Assembly (NCBI RefSeq): GCF_000471905.2
Contig: NW_006500065.1
Location: forward strand, 1,329,159 to 1,393,158
Source: Amborella trichopoda
Lineage: Eukaryota > Streptophyta > Magnoliopsida > Amborellales > Amborellaceae
Length of the DNA: 64,000 nucleotides
Reading direction: 5' to 3'
Below are positions 1 to 12,090 of this stretch, piece by piece; the first letter of the stretch is position 1; each line of letters begins with the position of its first letter. Both the position numbers and the translations under genes were made by a program. The notes under the pieces are model-generated. The model was given only the letters and a program-made list of their open reading frames with translations, ran no database searches and was not told the origin of the DNA.

Positions 1-756
1 ACCTAAAAAATTCACTACAATAAGTCTTTTGAAGCGTAAAAATCCTCAAATTGATCATCTTGACGTTAAGATATATGGATATGCGAAAAAATGAATTTCA
101 AGTTTTAGAAATAGTACATTTGTTTTGTATTTTCTGAACCATCAGTTTTCAAGATTTTCAAGTGTTCATAGATCTGTTTGATCTATACTTTGTTTTTAAG
201 GGAAAAAGTTTATTTAAGGTTGCAACCTTACCTCTACAGCTACAGATGCACCTTAAAAATCCATCGGAAAAGATAGTTTTAATGTTGAAAAACCTTTTGA
301 TTGATCATTTCGACATCGAGATGTATGACCATGAAAAAGAAAATGAAAAAGATTTTAAGTATCAGAAATAGTGCATTTTACAACATATTATCTATATCGT
401 CCATTTTCAAGATTTTCATATGTTTATAGATCTATTTGATTTTAACTATTTTTGAAATTTAAAATTTTATAATTAGATATAAAAATACATTTTGAGATAA
501 TCCTAAGAACATTTTACATCAAAATTATATACCATGGTCAAATTTGAAGGTGCACCTTACTTGTACAGCTATAGATGCATCCGTATGCCAACTTCACATT
601 TTTTGAAGCTTTAAATCTTATAATTAGAGATGAAAATAAATTTCAGGTCTTTACAAAGATTTTCAATACGGAAACGACATCTTTTGACGTCATTTGAAGG
701 TGCGCCTTACTTTGATTGTTTAGGGTGATTGTTTAGGGCCTAAACCTTATACAAAC
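1..756 (+). repeat. Degraded MITE copy cut by the window start and split by a younger MITE
   Basis: Bases 1-190 and about 609-756 read as the two parts of one copy of the MITE family that recurs at 51-55 kb and 62-63 kb. They share the internal segments seen there, such as the 'aattgatcatcttgac' stretch and the 'gaagctttaaatctta' stretch. A second copy (201-598) sits inside it. The outer copy ends near 756 with 'cctaaaccttatacaaacc', like the end of the 62493-62870 copy. There is no coding capacity. The left end lies outside the window, so its target duplication cannot be seen. Confidence 0.5.
201..598 (+). mobile_element. Mutator-type MITE nested in another copy
   Basis: It starts with GGAAAAAGTTTAT and carries the subterminal palindrome GGTTGCAACC, as in the intact copy at 53056-53452. 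The proposed end gives 10-bp flanks (191-200 and 599-608) that agree at 8 of 10 bases, and the sequence outside them continues as the older MITE copy. It holds no gene. The start is clear by comparison with other copies; the right end is less certain. Confidence 0.55.
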
Positions 757-1234
757 CACAATCGTAAAAAGGGTTTAAAGCAGGAACTTGGTTAGGACCT
801 GCCATAACCAGTTTGGTTTCGATCAATTCTCATCTAGATCGACGATCGAGATAAAAAATTTCTAGAACTAAAACAGTGTGGGTAAGCCTTTCAATTTAAA
901 TATGTTAGTGGTATTAATAGTTTTGATTGTGACATGTTAGGAGTTTGGTCCAAAAAAAATAATTAATTTTGATGGGGACAAGTTAAGGATTTGCTCGAAT
1001 ATAAAGTGATGTCATGTGCACATTCCAACAACCAATCCCATGTTTACACACTCCCATTCAATCGAGAATCACTTGTCCTTGGGCCGACCGCATCATATAC
1101 CATGGTGAGGGAACTTTCGTCCTACCGCGGAATTGTAGGCGTCCTTTGAAATCAACTTAGTCATGGGCATATTGTAAAAGCTTTCCATGGCTTGGGTGAC
1201 AATTTTATAAGTTCGTTTTCAAGCATCAAATCTT
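757..1234. other. Intergenic, no gene seen
   Basis: AT-rich spacer between MITE-derived sequence and the foldback element. I see no open frame with recognisable protein, no RNA gene and no clear repeat here. Confidence 0.5.
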
Positions 1235-1945
1235 GAAATGATGGTTTAGAGTGTTTTGTTTTAAATATTTATTCTATAAATCATTTTTGTATTGAAAGTT
1301 GGGATGCACACAAATCATTTTGTATTGAAAGTGGGATGCACACAGGGATGCACACGATAAAAATTATTAGAGTACTTTTAAAACTTTTAAGGGCATTCTA
1401 ATCATTTATTTTATGAAAAATATTTTTTTTTTAAATTTTTACTGTGTGGCCAAGGAAGGAGATCACCAAATTTCAGCCAAAAAAAAGTTTGTAGAAAAAT
1501 TTAAAATATGATAGTGTTGTGGTGTGACATTATGACATGAACAATTATAGACCCTAATAACATATAAATTATATGTGACCCCACATCTTAGCCGTTCATC
1601 TGAATCAAACAGCTATAATTGTTCATACCACAATGTCACATCAAACAATGTTTTTTTTTTCTACCAAATACTTTTTGATGAAATTTTGGACATCATATAA
1701 AAAATTTAGGGCGAACTGGAAAAAATATAAAAAAATATTTTATGTAAAAATAAATGACCAAAATGCCCTTGCAATTGATAGGGGTATTCTAGTAATTTTT
1801 CATCATAAATATTTTTTTAAAATTTTTATCATTGGCATACTTTTTAGATCTATGCATACTCCAAATTTTGATTCAAAATTATTCGTAGAATAAAAAAAAA
1901 AAAACACAATGAGCCGTTTGATCAAGATCTGACAGATAAGTGCTA
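1235..1945. mobile_element. Long foldback (inverted-repeat) element, about 0.7 kb
   Basis: The left and right halves pair with each other around a centre near 1582. The best-matched inner arms are about 1525-1551 and 1612-1642 (TGTGACATT...GAACAATTATAG against its complement). Matching continues outward: 'aagggcattctaatcattta' near 1390 pairs with sequence near 1755-1775, and 'tattctataaatcattt' near 1270 pairs with sequence near 1870-1890. Small direct repeats of 'gtattgaaag.tgggatgcacac' at 1290-1348 break the left arm. It has no coding capacity. The superfamily is not identified and no target duplication could be fixed. Confidence 0.55.
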
Positions 1946-2129
1946 GCTTGTAAGATTGTGACTCAAGCCATCTCAGCCATCTACTCAGATCTGATGGCTG
2001 AGGGCAGAGGGGAAAGCTCTCCCATTTTGTTACGGGTGATATAATATAGCATTTTATTTTGGGTGCGTTTGTATAAGGCATCATTTTTTTTCAGGTAAAT
2101 GTATGGCATTGACTTTATGCGATCAAAGT

Positions 2130-2470
2130 AAGGCGTACTTTCATAACATGACGAAAGATGCAGTTTTCGTATGGAAAATCCGTGTGATGGCCTAAAAAAT
2201 ATTTTATTTTTAATTATAATATTTAAAACTATAAAAATGATGTAGATTAAATATATCCATAAACATTTGAAAATCTTGAAAATGGATGGCTTATATATTA
2301 CATTACATTACAAGATTTACCATTTTCATGATTTGAAATCTTTTTTCCAATATTTATACGTATCAAGGTCGATATGATTTATTGGAGCGTTTTGTAACCT
2401 CAAAACTACATTTCTCGATAGTTTTTTGAGATGCACCTTGTCTATAGTATGAAATTGACACTTCACAATT
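2130..2470 (-). repeat. Diverged MITE copy, reverse orientation
   Basis: It shares the family's internal segments in reverse order: 'gaaaatcttgaaaatggatg', the 'cgatatgat' stretch and 'tttttgagatgcacctt'. Both ends are eroded and no target duplication is clear. Confidence 0.45.
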
Positions 2471-4563
2471 TTTTTTTTTTTTTCTTATATGAATTTCTTG
2501 TAAACTTTTTAAAGTTTTTTGGGACATTAAATAAAGTATTTTTATTTTATTTTATGGAATTTAAAGAATATTTTTAGAATTTAAATAATTGCTGCATGTC
2601 CTCTTTCATCTATTTTTTTATTTTTTCCTTATGCCCCCGGTTCGGAAGATGGAGTTTTGAACAGTCTTGTCCGCTATTTTGCGCTCGTTCTAAGATTAAA
2701 ACTCTAAGTATGCAATTGTGTTTTGCTTGAAATTTCAGTTTCGGACTCCAAGTTCTAAATCTATTTTATTTCATTTTAAGGAAATGGGTTATTCAAAATT
2801 TGGGAGTTCTCAAATGAGATCGTCTAAAAAATCTTGTTTGGAACTCAAGTTTGGAACTGAATTTTTAACAAAAAATAATAATTCAGAACTTGGAGTTCCA
2901 TACCTATAATGACGGCAAAATTACAAATAACCAAGTTCCCAATCAAGGACATTTTCGAAAAATTAAAAAGAGAAAAAGAGACACGTATGCAAAGACGTTT
3001 TATAAATACCCCTAAAATAATGATATTTATATGACTTTCCAAAGTGTTTTTAACTACGATGCCCCCCCCCCCCCCCGGCCCCGAACGATTATATTAAAAA
3101 TACAGAAAAATAAAAAAATTGAAATTATTCGTCACGTTTTTAGTCTTTTTTAACACGGTGCGAGTCCCGTACAAATACCTTGAAAGGTTAGTTCTCTAAC
3201 GCAACGGTTGTATCATAATATAATGCAACCACACTTCTAGAAAATCATGTTTGTGGTTTTTTATGACCAAAAATTTTGCACACACACTCTCTTCATCTCA
3301 ATAATCAATCCCCCCAAATAATAATAATAATTTGACTGCTAGATATGATCGAAGTGAGTCAACTCCAACAACGAATTTAGACCATTCATTTGGTGAATTT
3401 CAAGATCTTAACCTTTACAAACTCAAAATTATTTTTTACGAAGTAATTTTTTTTTTAACTTTGTGTCTATTCAATGACACTCTTACAACCACCCATTTTG
3501 AAAGTTAAAGTACAAAAATGATTGTGACTTCATGCAAAAAGTAAATGGTCTCTTTGTAGACAATCCCAAGTGTTATTTGGTATCTCCAAAAGAAATTTGG
3601 ATGTATTGACAAAACGCTTATAAAGTTTGGATGAGACCTAATTTTCCCTTGAAAATATTGCTAAATCCATCAATTATTTTACATTAAGGGATACGGTAGA
3701 TGTGACCATATCAACATGTTTCAAACATCCAACGTCTCAGTGATAGATTTTGAATTTTTAAAATTTTACATATGAATAATCTCAACTATTATTATCATGA
3801 ATTTGAAAATAAAATAAAACTTAAAACTTTAAAATAAATGAGTTTAACAATATTAAAATAAGCATACTAAAAGGTGAGAACAAAGTTTAAAATCAGTTTT
3901 ATGAAAATTTAGGAAAATTTCATTTTATTTTCGAAATGTGAAGTCTCTTGCATTTCATTCTTTACTCGGGAGTCGTACTTTTTTAGAGCATATCATTTAT
4001 GTGTATTTTATTTTATTTTTACACATTGGATTAAGCTCAAAGTTGGGGAGTCCCTGCATGCACAAATAGAAATATGCAATTAAAAGACTACAAAAATAGG
4101 ACTAAAGCCTAGAGGCATTCTAGAATTTTATTTTTTCCATTTTTTTAAAAAATTCGTATTGTATAATAGAAATATGCAATTCTAATTTTGAACTTCATTT
4201 TATGTATAGATAAATAAATACAATTCAAATACACTATACAAAATTCAAAAGGTGGGACATGAGTATGAAATATGTACTACCATTTTAAATTTCAAAACTC
4301 AAATAAAAATTGCCTATAAAATTCTTGTTTAAAGTTTAAAGTCTATCCATCTATTCATATTTATGCTCTTGCTATATTCTTCTATGTATCAGTTCAATTT
4401 TATTAAATGTCCCTGAAGAGGCATACGCCTGGTGTATTTGGCATAATAAATTTAAGGAAACATATACAATAAGACCATTTGGAGTCACAATAAGATTTGA
4501 CTACTAGATGTGAAAGTAGGCAATTGTATTTGCTCTTAACCTGAACTTTGTAACATATCCAAG
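2471..4563. other. Intergenic, no gene; 15-base poly-C at 3062-3076
   Basis: AT-rich spacer. The only standout feature is a run of 15 C at 3062-3076 followed by GGCCCC. Runs like this are also common sites of sequencing length error. I see no gene with recognisable product. Confidence 0.5.
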
Positions 4564-6104
4564 TGGATGCTCCAAAATGTAGATGTGTTGAAAAGAAATA
4601 CAGAATGTTTAAACAAATCTTAGACTCCAGATAAAAAACTAGATGACATCACATTCGGGGTCAAATTCATGAGTGCACTTCACATCAGAAACACATGCTC
4701 TATTATTTATACTGGGTACTGAGCAATTCCAAAGGTTTAATTCTCTGTTATGTCGGTTTAATTCTCTATTATGTCGAGGGAATATCGACCCATTACCTGT
4801 TAAGTAGGGACTTGTTATCCTTCGAGTCTGGTCTTCAAAAGGGAACATGTCTCAAGTGAATCGTAGGAGACGATTATCTCTCTCCTTGCGTCTTGAATAC
4901 TACTCTCTCTTCTACTCTTGGTTCTTACCGAGGCACAATCTCTGAAGAGCTCTCTATCTCTCTACTAAACTGTGTCTTTCAAAAGTGCGACTTCCTCTTC
5001 AACCGAAGAGCATCCCTTTTTAGTGCTAATTTAGGGCTAATCATGTATTTCAAATCTTCGAATCTTCATCCTCCACCTTCATCTTGAGTTTATCTACTCA
5101 TTTGAAGCATAAATCTTACAGGGCATGATCTTTATCTTCATACATGGTTTACCTTCTTGTATTTACCTTCGGTTTACCTCTTGTATTTAACTTCTCACGT
5201 TATTGATCTTTCTGTTATGTTATCTTTACAGATGCTATTGGTGGTGCTTCTCGAACCTTCGAACCCCATGATTTTGCAGAAGCAGAATCAAATATTCATC
5301 TTTATCATTAATGTTGATGGTAGTGGGTTGTAGCCGCTTCTGTTGTTCCAACTCAATTTATGCTAACCTTTTAAGGGTGATAAGAGCAAGGAGCCTAGAG
5401 TTCAACGGAGCTCATTTAACAAGAGAATTCTTTGTTCTTGAAGAAACAATTCCCTTCTTTGTGGAAACCAAGTTCGTAAAGCTTTTAAGGCTTTAACTGT
5501 CGGCAATGGGTTAAGCCATCGTTGAACAGTTCAATATTGTTGTTGAAACTGAGATGGATTAAGCCATCTCTAAGCAGCTTTAAACCATCGATGAAACTGA
5601 GATGGGTTAACCCATCTCTAGGCAGCTTTAGATTACTGTTGAAACTGAGATGGGTTAAGCCATCTCTAGGCCGCTTTAGACTACCGTTAATACTAAGATG
5701 GGTTAAGCCATCTTTGGGTAGCTTTAGATTGCATTTGAAACTGAGATGGGTTAAGCCATCTCTGGGCAGCTTTAGATTGCTGTTGAGACTAAAATGGGTT
5801 AAGCCATCTCTAAGCAGCTCGAGACTGCTGTTGAAATTGAGACGGGTTAAGCCATTTGAGACAATCCTTGACCTATTCTCAAAATCCATAGACTAAGACA
5901 TGCTTCGATCATAGTCAAACCGGACACACTTGAATAATGAGAACCATACTCATCCTCTGTAGGTTCACTGTATATCTCCAAGTGGTTTTATTCTTAGTCT
6001 TTCATTGAGACTGAGTGTCCATACTCTTTCAAAGGCAAAATTATGAGTCATTAACAACCTAATCGATGTACTTGGTCCGGTGTGTGATAAAAGTACACCC
6101 AACA
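4564..6104 (-). repeat. E1 3' LTR (left)
   Basis: 1541 bp, matching the right LTR along its length, for example the starts at 4567 and 48901 ('atgctc..aaatgt.gatgtg') and the ends 'tgtgataaaagtac.cccaaca'. It is shorter than its partner mainly because it has fewer 48-bp repeats and lacks a segment matching about 49080-49190. The reverse complement of 6105-6125, where a polypurine tract is expected, holds a G-rich stretch (CCGGGGCGG). Confidence 0.85.
5507..5868. repeat. 48-bp tandem array inside E1 left LTR
   Basis: The core 'tgggttaagccatc' recurs at intervals of 48 bp (5555, 5603, 5651, 5699, 5747, 5795, 5843), giving about seven to eight units. Because 48 is a multiple of three, both strands stay open across the array and give 16-residue repeat peptides. 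This is a consequence of the period, not evidence for a gene. Confidence 0.9.
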
Positions 6105-8469
6105 AAACCGCCCCGGAAGCTTCACACAAGAGAGAGGAAAACCTCGAAAGGGGTGTAGTGTTCGGCCAATCTCAGGTGGACCTCTTAACTTACAACTTCT
6201 TCATTAAGGTAGTGCATGCGTGCCTCTTCCCAAATGCGTTAATTAACGCGGGAACGGATAATCATTCCATCCGTCATTTCTCGATACAGCCGTCATTATA
6301 TTCAAGGAGAAGACCCCTCGACTTCTTCACGAGGCTCTTTAAATCCACCCGCTACCCTGGTAATCAATCTATCTTCCTAGCGGTATCCGACTCTTCAAAT
6401 TTTCTTCTAAAAATGTCATCTTCTATTTCTCCCGGGCGTCTCTCCATCTCTTTAAACCAAGAACTTACTGGCGCTCTTTGTGGCAGCGAGAGCGAGGAGG
6501 GGTTGCATACTAACACTCCTACGGCTATTGGCTGAGTCGAGGGTGACATAGGTTTCCCCACAACTTTCACTATTGTGGGACTAGCTTCTTTTGAGGAGGA
6601 GGCGCTTGCTGATAACATCGTTATGTCCCTCGAAGAGTGACTAGAGGCTGGGATGGTGCTGGACCCAAAGTTTAGGGAGATCGCAGCCCTCAGAGAAATG
6701 GTGGTTTGTTGAGAGGCAGAACATCACTAGAACATTTATAACTTTTATCGAGGAGAAGTCGAGCAGCTCAAGGACCTCCTATCCTCTGTAAGGAGGAAGC
6801 TAGCTAGGGTTAGTAAGGCAATTCGTCTTGGGGACTAATGTCCCAACGTGCAAGCATGTGGAGCTTCTCCTTCCTCTTCTTGCTTTTTCTCCTCTTTTTT
6901 TTTTCAATTTATGTAAGGGCTTTGTTGCTAATGAAGCTTCTTTGGGCTTGAATTCATGGCTTGCACTGCATAATTTTGCATCATGCATCATAATCCCTCA
7001 TCTTCCGAATATGCATATTGTTTCATATGCCCCCAATTTACCCTTCCTACTTTCTTTCCTATTTCATGCAAGATAATCTTGATTTCAAAAAATTGAAAGT
7101 TTTAACCCCTTCCTTTCAAACAATGCTAAGGGCAACTAGGAAATACGATAACAAGACGAAAACGGATTTTCGTATTCTACAAGAAGTATTTTGATAAAAT
7201 ATCCATAAGCCATCATTATCCCGCCATTAGGATTCTTCAATTTCCGAGATGAGGAGGCCAAGTGTCATATCACTCTTTAAAAACACCATCCCTTCATAAC
7301 ATTTCATCTCCATCCTCTTCTTTGGAAATCTTCTAAGCAATCGCTTCTTAGCATCTTTCCTCTTTCTTTTCTAGCAGATCATTCTCTGTTAGAAAAAGCT
7401 TCTGTAACTTCTTTAAAGAGAAGGACCTTCCTCGAGGCGAACCTTACACATTTTCTTCAAGAAGGGCTTTCTTCGTCCTCTTCGACTCTCAGACAGTTCT
7501 GAGGCTTGTTATTTGATTTTATGAGAAGTTTTATGGCTTCAACCCTTCGATCTTCAAATCACGCAGGGTAAGTCTTTCTTCTTTTTCATCCATGTTTCTT
7601 TACCTTGTCCTACTTGCAATCTTTTTTTCCCTAAGCATATTCTTATACCGTAAGGAGGATCATGATCGAGTTCCCCTTCTTGTTTGGGTTTGATGCTTCT
7701 AAATGTATGATTCGACCTTCAATCTTCTGGTCTCAGGGTATTATCCCTTGATGTTCAATGCCTCAGAAAGATTTCTCCATACTCTACTCAACTACTTTCG
7801 GTGTTCTTTTAGAGTCTACCTGAACCTTACTAAGATGTTGACTTGGGAGTCAAAGACTTCCAATGAGTCCCTTTGATAGACTCTGGAACTGGGGCCAACT
7901 GTTTTCAACACATCAGGCTTTAGATCTATACTTGTGATATTCTTGGTCACCTTTGCTCGTTGGTTTGATGGAAACATCGGTTGCCTTCTGAGTTCAAGGG
8001 TTCAGACCTCATCCTGAACCATGAAGGCATCAGGTGTAGGTTTGAAAACCTTGAGCCCTGATTAGGATGAGTGGGACTAAAGGGTCAAATCTTGATCGGA
8101 GCCACAAAGGGCCTCGTCTATAAGTTTAAAAACACATATGGAGTCATATCCTTAATCTTTCAGTCATATGACCACTCTTTTCTTTTCTTTGCTGCAGGCC
8201 TCATGCGTTCCATTCCTTTCTCGAAGGAGGATGAAAACTCGAAGAAAAAGTGCATTGACATCTCAGTATCACGAAACTCTCCCATGTGCCAGTTTGATGG
8301 AAAGTTTCCAATACATTTCTCCTAGCCTGGAGACATCAACTTCTCGATGAACCAGGTTGAATGCAGGGAATTTACACCCAACTCCTACTGTGCCCTCCTT
8401 CGACGAGATCTCCTTCTTCATTTTTCTCATGCGAATACTGTCAAGCCCGAGACCTTTCCAATCCTAGAG
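6105..8469. other. E1 spacer between 3' LTR and antisense gene
   Basis: Internal E1 sequence with no recognised protein domain. A short frame from 6414 begins MSSSISPGRLSISL and runs out near 6535. On the plus strand there are features like the 5' part of a plant transcript: CT-rich stretches at 7300-7450, an ATG at 7533, and a donor-like GGTAAGT at 7567-7573 followed by pyrimidine-rich sequence. An acceptor-like 'tttgctgcag' ends near 8198. These could be the leader and introns of the antisense gene that follows; that is inference from position and motif only. Confidence 0.4.
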
Positions 8470-11400
8470 CCTAAAATCTATGACTATAAGGCTTATTAGT
8501 CGGAAGCAGGTTTCATATGTGATGGTGAGTGCTGGTTCATCTTAGGCTATTACTCTTGGACTCGGGATGTATGCAAGAAATTTCATGCTCTTCTTGAAAG
8601 TGCAGGACTTCTTGGTGCCTTTGCGTGCTCAACCTTTCTATACGACCGCTGTTCAAATAGTGTGCGAGCCTTCTTGAAGACTTGGTGTGCTGAAGCAAAC
8701 ACCAACTTCTTCAGCTATAAAGAGAGCAACATGTGTCTCTTAAAGTTTCACTTCATTGGTGGCCTCTCCCTTCTGGGAGGGCACTATGAGGAATTCACTC
8801 CAGAGAATGAGATCATCTTCAGAGATGTTTCTTATCTTAAGCTTCGAAGGCCCAGCTATCTGAGAAGCTTATTCAAAGAATACATGAAATTGGCTGCTGC
8901 GAGCAGGAGTAAAGTGATCCCTTTTCAAATCTAGATCAACGACTACTGCGAGATGGAGAAGGCTAAAAGGGGAACCAAAGAATCCCCTCTACAATGGTTT
9001 TGAAACTCCTCCCCCTCTGACTGTGATGATACCTTGTCATCCTGATGTCTGGGACCAACCAACCTATTTGGTGTCCTCTTATGCCACTTCACACTTACGG
9101 ACTTTAGAGGCCATGTGGTCAGACCGGAGTGCTTATATGTTGCTTGAAATATGGCCGACGACCATTGATATGCCTTAGGTTAGCCCGTGTTGTGTTGCAT
9201 CTACAGTGGGTTAACCTCTGCAACGGAGAAGGTTCTGGGAGATGCTCGAACTCCTTTCCCCATCCATTACGTTTATGGGTGGCTTGGTGCCTACTTTTCA
9301 AGCGCTTATAAGTATTCTTTAACCTCTAACATCGACACATTCCCTTTCTTACTCTGCCTGATGGGCTGCAGGGCAATCTCCCATTCATCTGTCCAAGCAA
9401 GGCGACTATTCTGGGAGGATAATTTCTTTCTATTCAACCCTTTTCCTGTCTGGGGTACCTGAGAAGGACTCTTCGCAGATGAGTATGCTCTTGGGATTAA
9501 TCCGAGGACCCCAAGTACTGATTGGGAGGTTATGTCCCTCATGAACATCCGAGGGTGTTTACATCCTTTGAGGATGGGCATAGGTTGATTAAGCCCTACT
9601 ACCCTCATCGCTTCTCAAGACAACATCAGATGGACCAAGGTTGTCTTGTTCTCTATGACTTCACTAGGCATGGGTCCTGGTCAAATCTGCATGTGAAGTC
9701 GGTGTGGGACTCCTGCACATTGCAGGGTCAATCTTGTTGGTTAATCATTCCCGGCAACTGTTGAAAGTCTTCATGACTCACAACTATTGTGCTTGGTATC
9801 AAGAGCACCAACGAGGGTTCTTCCAGGGTCCTATTGACGACATGCATAACTTTCAAGACAATGAGAGTCATGGAACTCCTCTGACTCACTTAAAAACAAA
9901 GTTCGAGAGTGTTTCGTCATGTTGGGCACCCAAGTTGCGCTTCATCGAAGACTGGAATGTGATAAGCATTGACTAGTCCCAGGCTGAGGTTGTTCCACAA
10001 GGGGTATTTGAGGTACGTCAAAGTCCTGGGGGCACTCTCATTAGCCACGAGACTATGAGCAGATAAGAGGATCTGGCGGACCTCGCCAGGCCTCGGTTTT
10101 AATAGTCAAACCCAAGAGCGATAAGTCGTAGAAGGGTTCAGGTGCTCTAACAAGTGAACCTTCATCTGAGCACAAGGTAGAGAGAAAGGAAGAGGGGTCG
10201 AGGCCTCCTTCTGTTCAAGGAAGCTTGGTGGCAAGGAAAATGGGCAAGGGACATTCTCCCTCCCCTGTCGGCCTAAAAGAAATCAGTGGGGCTCATGATT
10301 CGAGCAAAAAATAAAGAGATCAAGCATCGAGCATGGCTCATGATATTGCCCCTTTAGCCAAGAAGGCCTTTATTTAAGACATAATCCTGTGGAAGGCTCT
10401 GGAGTCTGCTGACCCAGACTCTTAAGGTAAGAGGATGCCAGATGACTCTTCTCCTTTGAAGAGGTCCTCCAAGAAGGCAAAGAGTTTAGACACCTGAGAA
10501 TAATCCAGGGAAACATATGCTACTCCTCCACTATCGATTGCTTTGGCCTTGGCCATTCCTAGCAGAATCACACAGAGCTCTGTGGCTAAGGCGGCTCCTT
10601 CTAAGCCAAGGCTTCGTTAGATGGCGACCGCTAGAAAACACGCAATGCCAGAGGTTATTGATATAGACCCCTTCTCCTCCCCAGAATCTCTAACTTTAAA
10701 CTCAAAGGTGCATAGAGAAAGTTTTCCAATTACTGGTGAGAGATCGGAGGCTAAGAAAATGTAGACTTCAATGGATCCAAAAGAGGGGCTTATTAATGCC
10801 TTGATGGGACTTGGCCTTTCCCCAGGGTCAAGTGAAGACTCTTCTTCTAATCATGGCAAGACAGAAAGTTCCACTTCGAAGGCTGAACCTGCGGTGGATG
10901 AACTGAGGAAGCACAAAGGGAAAATTTTGCACCGAGGGGAAGGATCCTCCAGCAGTTAAATCATCCATTGTAGTTGCTGTGTTGAAAGTGGGCTCATCAA
11001 CTACGTCATTAACTCACCGAAGCTGACGTAAATGCAGGACTTGCCATGGTCCATGGTATTTTGGATAGAGGCGAGTACTCTTATGGTGATCCTCCTGAGT
11101 CCTGACTTCCAGCTCCATCAGTCAAGTTTTACAGGACCAAACTTTGAGGTATTTGAAAACCCCTCCTTTATTCTTTGAGAGGGACCTAATCAGTCAAGTT
11201 TCTATTCCTTACATTTTCATTGTGATTTCAGGTTCTGTCTTTACTCAGACTGTGGCAAGCTTTGAAGTTGTGAGCTCTGCAACTCACCATTTGGGTACTG
11301 GATCTGGAGGAGCCGAGATCAAGGTTCTCAAGGTATCGAGTGCTACCAAAGTCCTTGAGGTGCCGGAGCATGATCCCCTAGAGGACTTGGTTGCACTTGC

Positions 11401-12090
11401 TGAGGATCCCGAGAGCCTAATAGGGTCAATGCTCAAAATCCTTCTTCCATCGGTAAATTTCACAGGGAGATGAGTGCCGGTGTAGTGAGGACACAGTTCA
11501 GAACGATTGAGAACAACTCTCTATCTAATCTTCAAGAGATTTCTTCGACAATCTCTCATATGATATCATGGGTCGGGTTAATGGGAGCTGATGAAGAGAA
11601 GCTCCAACAACCAATTGACTGGGTTACTCAAAACTCTCAAGTTATAACCTTTGATCAAGAGAAGCTTGCTCATACATTCCCTGTTTTGATAAGAGAAGGG
11701 GAAGAAGCCTACGCTTGGCACGAAGAAGTAGCTATAAAGACAAGGTAGGGCTTGGAGGTCATTTAGAGCTTGGTGGAGAGTCTCCGTGACCAATATGATC
11801 GAGTGGAGGCTCGCAAGACCATAGTCCTGGACTACATTGATAACATCGAGACCCTTCTATTGGCACAAAAGATAGAACTCAAGAGGGTCGGCCTATTCAT
11901 GCCATCTTGCCGAAAGAGTGGACATCTCCTACCCCGAGGTTATCGACCAGCTTCGTTGATCGGATGAAGTAATTTTTGCAGCCTCCATTGCTGAAGAGGA
12001 TCTTGCACAGATGAGGGCAGACATGGAGGCAACCAAGCAGCATGTGAAAGAGAAGACTCGAAGGCTGGAGAAACTTCTACATTGCTTCAA
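8470..12090 (+). pseudogene. E1 antisense gene remnant (plant mobile domain type)
   Basis: Tat-lineage elements often carry an extra gene on the strand opposite pol, between pol and the 3' LTR, encoding a plant mobile domain (PMD) protein of unknown role. Here the plus strand at about 8570-8935 reads a TFLYDRCSNSV stretch, then AFLKTWCAEANTNFF and GGLSLLGGHYEEFTPEN. This matches the usual order 'yDr...aF.e.W...tNT....GE...sl.d...igGLp..G..YdE..P'. About 9230-9460 and 9520-9760 supply later blocks, including YYPHRFSRQHQMDQG, the family's 'PhRvaRQFG.dQ' signature. The tail (10771-12090) is rich in Ser, Lys and Glu, with a heptad-like stretch near 11770-11870. Frames change several times and stops are frequent, so no intact protein remains. 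It lies opposite in strand to E1 pol, as expected for this gene type. Confidence 0.65.

Noticed and set aside
3062..3076. Run of 15 C as a functional G-quadruplex
   Set aside because: A single homopolymer without separate G-tracts nearby, in a place prone to sequencing length error; too little to claim function.
4559..4563. E1 LTR start at the TG at 4568 instead of 4564
   Set aside because: The 4568 choice gives no match between flanks; starting at 4564 gives CCAAG and TCAAG and keeps TGGATGC in both LTRs.
5485..5896. Open frames on both strands with 16-residue repeats, as if a repeat protein
   Set aside because: Both strands are open only because the 48-bp unit is a multiple of three with no stop; it lies inside an LTR, and the other LTR has the same array.
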